Source of the DNA: Nocardioides guangzhouensis | GTDB taxonomy: Bacteria; Actinomycetota; Actinomycetes; Propionibacteriales; Nocardioidaceae | Reading direction: 5' to 3' | DNA: 64,000 bases | NCBI RefSeq assembly: GCF_004519545.1 | Contig: NZ_SDKM01000002.1 | Coordinates: forward strand, 124,001 to 188,000 | Part shown: positions 58,954 to 64,000 of the stretch, piece by piece | Layout: every line of letters begins with the position of its first letter | Position numbering within the stretch: position 1 is the stretch's first letter | Position numbers and translations under genes: made by a program | The notes under the pieces: generated by a model | Told to the model about the DNA's origin: nothing | What the model saw: only the letters and a program-made list of their open reading frames with translations | Databases searched by the model: none

Positions 58954-59232
58954 TCAGCTGGCGCCGGGGAGCGTCGTACGGCGGTCCTCGGCGGCCTCGA
59001 CCCGCTCCTTGGCGCGCTCGTAGGCCCGGGCCAGCCCGCCGCGCAGGGCATCGATCAGGTCGGGCACCTCGTCGACGGTGAGCCGGAAGGTGCCGGCGCA
59101 CACGTTCTCGCGCCACAGGGACAGCACGACCAGGTCCTGCTCGTCGTGCCAGGTGACACGGAGCGCGCGGCTCTCCCCGCGGGCGTCGAGGTAGATCGCA
59201 CCCTGCCGGGGTACCTGCGGAACCGGCTCCAC
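58954..59232 (-). CDS. Small hypothetical protein between repeats
   Basis: A 92-residue protein: QGAIYLDARGESRALRVTWH, DEQDLVVLSLWRENVCAGTF, RLTVDEVPDLIDALRGGLAR. A beta sheet then a helix. Similar small proteins occur widely in actinobacteria without a known function. A GTG at 59232 is the probable start; GGAGAG lies directly against it, which is too close, so a start slightly downstream is possible. It sits between two arrays of related short repeats. Confidence 0.6.
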   Translation of the reverse strand: MEPVPQVPRQGAIYLDARGESRALRVTWHDEQDLVVLSLWRENVCAGTFRLTVDEVPDLIDALRGGLARAYERAKERVEAAEDRRTTLPGAS

Positions 59233-59292
59233 CTCTCCATCATGGCTCGGGGCTCCGCATCTGTCACCGGATCGCGCTCCGCCGGAACGCAT

Positions 59293-59350
59293 GGCTCGGC
59301 CCGCCATGTCACTCGGCTCGGCCCGCCATGTCACTCGGCTCGGCCCGCCG
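59293..59350 (+). repeat. Tandem 22-base repeat, 2.6 units
   Basis: Two full units (GGCTCGGCCCGCCATGTCAC plus TC) at 59293-59314 and 59315-59336, and a partial third to 59350. The reverse complement resembles the 58803-58868 units (ATGGCGGGCC in both). They lie between the divergent small gene and the glycosylase. Confidence 0.78.
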
Positions 59351-59440
59351 TCTTCGGACGGTTGGAGGAGCAAGAAGGGGCACCTCGGACATCGAGAAAG
59401 GGCACCTCGGCGGAATCGGGCCCGGTCTAGAGTCGGGGAC

Positions 59441-60307
59441 GTGCCGGAACTGCCCGAAGTGGAGGCGCTCGCGCTGGACCTGGCGGGACGCCTCGACGGC
59501 CGTGCGATCGTGCGGGTCGACATCGCGGCGTTCAGCGCGCTGAAGACCTTCGACCCGCCGCTCTCGGCGCTGGAGGGGACCTTCGTCGACGGGGTCACCC
59601 GGCACGGCAAGTTCCTCGACATCAGCGCCGGGGGGCTGCACCTGGTCCTGCACCTGGCGCGGGCCGGCTGGGTCCGGTGGCGCGACGAGGTCCCGAAGCT
59701 GCCGCCGCGCCCCGGCGGCAAGTCCGGCCTCGCTGCCCGGGTGATCCTCGACGACGACTCCGGGCTGGACATCACCGAGGCCGGCACCAAGAAGTCCCTC
59801 GCCCTGTACGTCGTCCGGTCACCGCAGGACGTCGAGGGCATCGCCCGGCTCGGGCCAGACCCGCTGTCGGACGAGTTCGACGAGGCCGCCCTGCAGCGGA
59901 TCCTGACCGAGGCGGGCCGCGCCCAGGTCAAGGGGGTGCTGCGGCACCAGGGCACGATCGCGGGCATCGGCAACGCCTACTCCGACGAGCTCCTCCACGC
60001 CGCCAAGATGTCGCCCTTCAAAGCGGCGTCATCCCTGACCCCCGAGGACGTCTCAACGTTGTACCAGGCGATCCGCACGGTCCTCGGGGACGCGGTCGAG
60101 AGGTCCCGCGGCCTGGCCGCGAGCGAGCTCAAGGGAGAGAAGAAGTCGAACCTCGCCGTCCACGGCCGAACCGGACAGAAGTGCCCCGTCTGCGGGGACG
60201 TCGTCCGGGAGGTCTCGTTTGCCGATTCGAGCCTGCAGTACTGCGCCACCTGCCAGACCGGTGGCAAGCCGCTGGCAGACCGCCGCATGAGCAAGTTGCT
60301 GAAGTAG
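59441..60307 (+). CDS. Fpg/Nei-family DNA glycosylase
   Basis: A 288-residue base-excision repair enzyme. The catalytic N-terminus PELPEVEALALDL follows the GTG start; the Pro becomes residue 1 after Met removal. KFLDISAGGLHLVLHLARAG, the H2TH region (GVLRHQGTIAGIGNAYSDEL) and a C-terminal zinc finger (CPVCGDVV ... YCATCQTGGKPLADRRMS) are present. It excises oxidised bases and nicks the strand. Whether it is MutM or a Nei-type paralogue cannot be settled from sequence reading alone. Confidence 0.88.
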   Translation: MPELPEVEALALDLAGRLDGRAIVRVDIAAFSALKTFDPPLSALEGTFVDGVTRHGKFLDISAGGLHLVLHLARAGWVRWRDEVPKLPPRPGGKSGLAARVILDDDSGLDITEAGTKKSLALYVVRSPQDVEGIARLGPDPLSDEFDEAALQRILTEAGRAQVKGVLRHQGTIAGIGNAYSDELLHAAKMSPFKAASSLTPEDVSTLYQAIRTVLGDAVERSRGLAASELKGEKKSNLAVHGRTGQKCPVCGDVVREVSFADSSLQYCATCQTGGKPLADRRMSKLLK

Positions 60308-60317
60308 CGTGATCCCC

Positions 60318-60650
60318 ATGCACGTCCCCACCGTCACCCTCGACCAGCTCCCCTCCGAGCTGCCGTCGGGGCTCACCGTCCTCGACGTCCGCGAGCAGGT
60401 CGAGTGGGTCCACGGCCACATCGACGGCGCGCACCACATCCCGCTGAGCGAGCTCGGGGCGCGGCTGGGTGACGTACCCGACGACCAGCTCCTCGTCGTC
60501 TGCAAGATCGGCGGCCGCTCCGCGCAGGCGGTGGCCTGGCTCTCGGCGCAGGGCCACGACGCCTACAACCTCGACGGCGGCATGATCGAGTGGGCCGAGG
60601 CCGGCCGGCCGATGGTCAGCGAGACCGGCCGGCCCCCGCACGTGGTCTGA
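60318..60650 (+). CDS. Rhodanese-domain protein
   Basis: A 110-residue single rhodanese domain: LPSGLTVLDVREQVEWVHGH, IDGAHHIPLSEL, and the active loop LLVVCKIGGRSAQAVAWL with the catalytic Cys, then GHDAYNLDGGMIEWAEAG. It transfers sulfane sulfur in the cytoplasm. ATG at 60318, with an in-frame GTG at 60309 as alternative. Confidence 0.88.
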   Translation: MHVPTVTLDQLPSELPSGLTVLDVREQVEWVHGHIDGAHHIPLSELGARLGDVPDDQLLVVCKIGGRSAQAVAWLSAQGHDAYNLDGGMIEWAEAGRPMVSETGRPPHVV

Positions 60651-60677
60651 CCCTCCGTCGACCCGTCGACGCGCCGC

Positions 60678-61127
60678 TCAGGACGTCGGCGACAGCAGGT
60701 CGCTCGGGATGTCCGACGGCAGCTCGGTCGGCATGTCCGAGGGCATCTCCGACGGGAGGTCACCGAGGTCGGTGCACTTCTTGATCGTGTACGTCGTGAA
60801 CGCCTCGACCTTCTTGGTGTCCTCCTTGCTCAGGTCCTCGGCGGCCTTGTCGACCTCGTCCGCGCTGTCCGCGTCCTCGACGACGCCCAGGAGGATGTCG
60901 AAGCCCTCGCGGGCGTCGTCCGGGATGTCCTCGGGCGTGCCGGTGTCCTTGAGGTCCTGGAGCCGCTCCTTGCCCTTGTCGAAGTCGTCGCCGGCGCTGC
61001 CGACCGCCTCGAAGGCGTCGCAGAAGTCCTCCTTGGACGCGTTCTCCGGGGCGTCGTCGCCGCACCCGGCCAGCATGCCCGCCATCAGGACCATCCCGGC
61101 CCCCACCAGTGCCACGCGCACGATCAC
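60678..61127 (-). CDS. Lipoprotein, tandem paralogue 2
   Basis: A 149-residue lipoprotein with signal peptide and lipobox LAGCGDD. The body is helical and acidic: SKEDFCDAFEAVGSAGDDFD, DTGTPEDIPDDAREGFDILL, LSKEDTKKVEAFTTYTIKKC. The end is a Pro/Ser/Asp repeat (PSEMPSDMPTELPSDIPSDL). The GTG at 61127 overlaps the previous stop by four bases; 61121 is an alternative. Clearly a duplicate of the upstream gene. Function unknown. Confidence 0.75.
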   Translation of the reverse strand: MIVRVALVGAGMVLMAGMLAGCGDDAPENASKEDFCDAFEAVGSAGDDFDKGKERLQDLKDTGTPEDIPDDAREGFDILLGVVEDADSADEVDKAAEDLSKEDTKKVEAFTTYTIKKCTDLGDLPSEMPSDMPTELPSDIPSDLLSPTS

Positions 61128-61483
61128 TCGCCTCCCTGCTCGCAGGTCTTGTCGATGTAGCTGCTGAAGGCCTCGACCTTCTTCTTGTCGTCGGAGCTCA
61201 GGTCGTCCTGGGCCTTCTCGAGGTCCTTCTCCTTCTCGGCCTCGTCGAACGCGTCGATGCTGATCTCGAAGCCCTCGCGGGCGTCGTCCGAGATGCCCTC
61301 CGGGGTGCCGACGTCGCCGAGGTCGAGTGCCGCGTCCCGGGCCTTGTCGTAGTCGCTGGCGTTCTTCGACACCTTCTCGACAGCATCGCAGAAGTCGCTC
61401 TTGGACGCGTCGGTCGGCGCGCCGCAGGCCACCGTCACCCCCGCCACCAGCAGCACGGTGGCGCCCAGCAGAAGTCGACGCAT
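61124..61483 (-). CDS. Lipoprotein, tandem paralogue 1
   Basis: A 119-residue lipoprotein: MRRLLLGATVLLVAGVTVAC is the signal with lipobox. The body SKSDFCDAVEKVSKNASDYD, GTPEGISDDAREGFEISIDA, DDKKKVEAFSSYIDKTC aligns with the downstream paralogue over its whole length, including the two cysteines. GGGGAT before the ATG at 61483 is the likely ribosome site; ATG 61495 is possible. The two genes form an operon. Confidence 0.75.
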   Translation of the reverse strand: MRRLLLGATVLLVAGVTVACGAPTDASKSDFCDAVEKVSKNASDYDKARDAALDLGDVGTPEGISDDAREGFEISIDAFDEAEKEKDLEKAQDDLSSDDKKKVEAFSSYIDKTCEQGGE

Positions 61484-61647
61484 GTCGATCCCCATTCCCG
61501 AAGTGGTTGTCCCCGGACAGAGCGTCCGGGCTCTCGCCACCCTGCCCTACCCACGGGCAGTTGGCGAGAAACCCTTGCGAACACAGGGCATCCGGGCGTC
61601 GACGGCCGCAAGACCTGGCCGCTCGACCCGCAAGACCTGGCCGCTGG

Positions 61648-62319
61648 TCAGGAGAAGGCGGTGGGCAGCGGGCAGGCGAGCACCCGGCCGAGCCGGTCGA
61701 GGTAGTCCTCGCGCTCGACCTCCACGACACCGAGCGACGTCAGGTGCGGGGTGGCCCACTGCACGTCCACCAGCCGCTCGGCGACGTGCTCGTCGTCGAG
61801 CAGGTCGACCAGCCCGACCAGGGCGACCTTCGACGCGTCGGTCTCGCGGTGGAACATCGACTCGCCCGCGAACAGCCCGCCGACGGCCACGCCGTACAGC
61901 CCGCCGGCCAGCCGGCCGTCGCGCCACGCCTCGACGGAGTGCACCCAGCCGAGCTCGTGGAGACGGAGGTACGCCGACCGGATGCCGTTGCTGATCCACC
62001 CGTGCGGCCGGGCGGGATCGGCGCAGGCCTCGATCACCTCCTCGAACGCGGTGTCGACGCGGATCTCGAAGCGACGGCAGGACCGGTGCAGCGACCGGGA
62101 CACCTTGAGGCCGCCCGGCTCGAGGACCCCGCGGCGCTCCGGGGACCACCAGCCCATCGGCGCGCGCGGGCGGTCGTCGAACGGCATGGGGAAGAGCCCG
62201 GCGCGGTAAGCACCGAGGACGGTGCCGGGCTCGAGGTCGGCCCCGATCCCCACGAGGTCGTCGTCCACGGCGCGCGGGTCGGGGAAGACCCACGGCGTGG
62301 GCGGCGGGTCGATCGGCAC
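61648..62319 (-). CDS. aat: Leucyl/phenylalanyl-tRNA-protein transferase
   Basis: A 223-residue Aat enzyme, which adds Leu or Phe to proteins with basic N-termini and so marks them for ClpAP/S. WVFPDPRAVDDDLVGIGADL, YRAGLFPMPFD, MGWWSPERRGVLEP, HGWISNGIRSAYLRLHELGW, SVEAWRDGRLAGGLYGVAVG and LFAGESMFHRETDASKVALV are all present. Full length. Confidence 0.95.
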   Translation of the reverse strand: MPIDPPPTPWVFPDPRAVDDDLVGIGADLEPGTVLGAYRAGLFPMPFDDRPRAPMGWWSPERRGVLEPGGLKVSRSLHRSCRRFEIRVDTAFEEVIEACADPARPHGWISNGIRSAYLRLHELGWVHSVEAWRDGRLAGGLYGVAVGGLFAGESMFHRETDASKVALVGLVDLLDDEHVAERLVDVQWATPHLTSLGVVEVEREDYLDRLGRVLACPLPTAFS

Positions 62320-62362
62320 GCGACCACGATAGGCGCGTGGGTGGCCTGCCTAGGATGCACGC

Positions 62363-63043
62363 ATGAGCATCAAGGGATCGGTCGGCCGGAGCCTGGCGCC
62401 GCACGTGCCGCGCGCGGCGCCCGACCTCACGGCCGGCTTCGTCCGCGAGGCGCTGCACCGCGCCATCCGCGGCGTCGGCCCGCTCCCGGCCGCGCACGTC
62501 AGCGCGGACAAGGCGCTCCGGGAGGCCGGCGGCGACGTGACGAAGGCGGTGCGCGAGGTGATCGAGGACCACGTCCGGTACGCCGGCGCGCAGGGCTTCG
62601 TCACCAACCTCGGCGGGGTGCTGGCGGCGGCGCTCGCGATCCCGGCCAACCTGACCGGGCTGGCGTTGATCCAGTGCCGGATGATCGCGGCGGTCGCGCA
62701 CCTGCACGGCTACGACCTTGCCGACCCGCGCGTGCACAACGCGATCCTGGCGCTCCTGCTCGGCGAGGACGACGTCGAGCGGCTGGTGCGGAAGCGCAAG
62801 CTGCCGACCACCCCGATGGCCATGGCGACGGCACCGGTGTTCGACCCCGACCTCGACGTCGTGATCGCCACCGAGGTGGCCGCGGAGCTGATCGCGAAGG
62901 TGGCCGGCAAGCGGCTCGCCGTCGTGGTCGGGCGACGGGTGCCGGTGGTCGGCGGGGTCGTCGGCATGGGCGCCGACGGGGTCTCGACCTGGCGGGTCGG
63001 CCGCTACGCCGCCCGCGAGCTCCTGCCCCGCGCCCGGCGGTAG
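62363..63043 (+). CDS. EcsC-like protein
   Basis: A 226-residue protein of the EcsC type: helical, with hydrophobic stretches (GFVTNLGGVLAAALAIPANL, GLALIQCRMIAAVAHLHGYD) and the motif DPRVHNAILALLLGED. EcsC proteins are found with ABC exporters but their role is unclear, and no exporter is adjacent. Its 3' end overlaps the convergent sulfotransferase gene by 40 bases. Confidence 0.78.
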   Translation: MSIKGSVGRSLAPHVPRAAPDLTAGFVREALHRAIRGVGPLPAAHVSADKALREAGGDVTKAVREVIEDHVRYAGAQGFVTNLGGVLAAALAIPANLTGLALIQCRMIAAVAHLHGYDLADPRVHNAILALLLGEDDVERLVRKRKLPTTPMAMATAPVFDPDLDVVIATEVAAELIAKVAGKRLAVVVGRRVPVVGGVVGMGADGVSTWRVGRYAARELLPRARR

Positions 63044-64000
63044 ACCCCGAGCAGCCGGCGTCCCCAGCCACGCTCCTCGGCGGATCGGACCAGCTTCTCG
63101 CGGGCCCGGTACGTCGGCCGCAGGTAGGCCCGCTCCAGCGCGAGGTGGGCCTGGTGCAGCTCCTCGCGCAGCTGCTCCTCGGTCTCGCGCTGCCGCGCGC
63201 CCTCGACCAGCAGCGCCTTGATCGCGTCCAGCGCAGCCTGGTTGACCTGCCGCGGGTTCGGCCGGTCCGGGTCGACGTACGGCGCGTCGGACGGCTCCGG
63301 GAGCAGCTCGTCGAGGTCGCCCACGACGTCGTACCCGCGGGCGCGCAGCTCGGCCACCCACTCCCGGGCCAGGTCCTCGGCCCAGGCCCGGGCATCCGGC
63401 GGCAGCGACAGTCGCGGCGAGCCGGTGCGGCGGGAGAGGGTGTTGTGGGCGAGCAGCTCGCGCACCAGCGGCCGGTAGTGCGCCGGCTCGACGTCCTTGT
63501 TGACGGCCCGGTTGATCCGGCGCACCAGCGCGGTCTCGGGCACGCCCATGGACGGGTTGGACCGCTCGGCCTCGAGGTCGAGCGGCAGCCCGGTCAGGCC
63601 GAAGGTCTCGGCGAACCGCTCCCACAGCAGCGTCGACGGCGCTCCCGGCCGCGGCACGGTGACCACGTGCACCCGTGACGGGTCCAGCTCGCCGCCCCAC
63701 CGGTCGAGGATGTCCGGCACCTCCTGGACACCCCAGAACCAGGTCGCGAGCCGGGTCGCGCGCTCGGGGTCCCGGATCTCGGACAGGAAGCGGTCGTAGC
63801 GCAGGGTCCGCCGGTGCTTGACGTTCTCCTGCCACTCGGCCGGGATCTGCCGGACCAGGTCACGCACCGACAGCACCACGTGGACCTCGGTGCCGGGGTG
63901 GCCGACCGACTCGAGCGCGCGGCGGATCTGGGTGCGGGAGGCGGTGGCCAGGATCTCGTGACTGATGATCGAGGTGCCGTCGAACGCGCGGACCTTCGCG
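63004..64000 (-). CDS. Sulfotransferase-family protein, 5' end outside window
   Basis: An open frame runs from its stop at 63004 to the right edge, so the N-terminus with the PAPS-binding loop is not seen. The visible part begins KVRAFDGTSIISHEILATAS. HVVLSVRDLVRQIPAEWQEN then VKHRR is the typical 3'-phosphate-binding stretch of sulfotransferases, with VPRPGAPSTLLWERFAETFG later. The C-terminal part is helical. The substrate is unknown. Confidence 0.72.
   Translation of the reverse strand, partial: AKVRAFDGTSIISHEILATASRTQIRRALESVGHPGTEVHVVLSVRDLVRQIPAEWQENVKHRRTLRYDRFLSEIRDPERATRLATWFWGVQEVPDILDRWGGELDPSRVHVVTVPRPGAPSTLLWERFAETFGLTGLPLDLEAERSNPSMGVPETALVRRINRAVNKDVEPAHYRPLVRELLAHNTLSRRTGSPRLSLPPDARAWAEDLAREWVAELRARGYDVVGDLDELLPEPSDAPYVDPDRPNPRQVNQAALDAIKALLVEGARQRETEEQLREELHQAHLALERAYLRPTYRAREKLVRSAEERGWGRRLLGVYRRARGRSSRAA

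Noticed and set aside
59293-59350. Short direct repeats as a CRISPR array
   Set aside because: Units follow each other without spacers, and no cas genes are present.

Overview
The window looks like a high-GC actinobacterial chromosome, most like Nocardioides or a close relative. Evidence: very GC-rich, divergent genes with many GTG starts, a GTP-type PEP carboxykinase, a bacterial proteasome activator (Bpa), a WhiB-like protein and an actinomycete integrative and conjugative element (AICE). The genus is an inference.

Region 1 (about 1-17.3 kb) is an accessory island with visibly lower GC and no housekeeping genes. It opens with the 3' part of an OLD-like ATPase/TOPRIM gene. Then comes a run of short orphan genes: two paralogous one-helix membrane proteins, three small HEPN proteins (RNxxxH-type motif), a one-helix membrane protein, a zinc-ribbon protein and a DUF6994 protein. 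Several of these are followed just after the stop codon by copies of one motif, about GCGGCGGTAAGACGCA. Next is a set made of an alpha/beta-hydrolase lipase, a divergent MACPF-like protein with an LGFP C-terminus, and a short gpD/VgrG-like protein; this set is reminiscent of injection-system hubs and effectors. Decayed genes, an ISL3 end remnant, a complete ISL3 element beside a VOC gene, and an overlapping AAA-ATPase/HEPN gene pair (a candidate defence system) complete the region.

Region 2 (about 17.4-25.2 kb) is the AICE backbone. An HD hydrolase, a NUDIX hydrolase and an HTH regulator lie opposite a Pra-like activator. Then come two small genes, an FtsK/TraB-like translocase, a WhiB-like protein, a rolling-circle-type initiator, an excisionase and a tyrosine integrase. 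Most of these genes overlap by 1-4 bases. The integrase lies next to the 3' end of tRNA-Arg(ACG), the presumed attachment site. No second copy of the tRNA 3' end was found to the left, so the far end of the island is probably outside the window.

Region 3 (about 25.2-64 kb) is ordinary chromosome: pckG, two tRNA-Ser genes, mobA, bpa, two HAD phosphatases around a DUF1905 gene, serS, a PAP2-diacylglycerol kinase fusion, an amino-acid permease, pheA, larB-larC, two MarR regulators, a GDT1-type transporter, arcA, a methyltransferase, a glycerophosphodiesterase, an apparently circularly permuted alkaline-phosphatase-superfamily enzyme, an AraC regulator, an ATPase, an Fpg/Nei glycosylase, a rhodanese, a tandem lipoprotein pair, aat, an EcsC protein and a sulfotransferase cut by the right edge.
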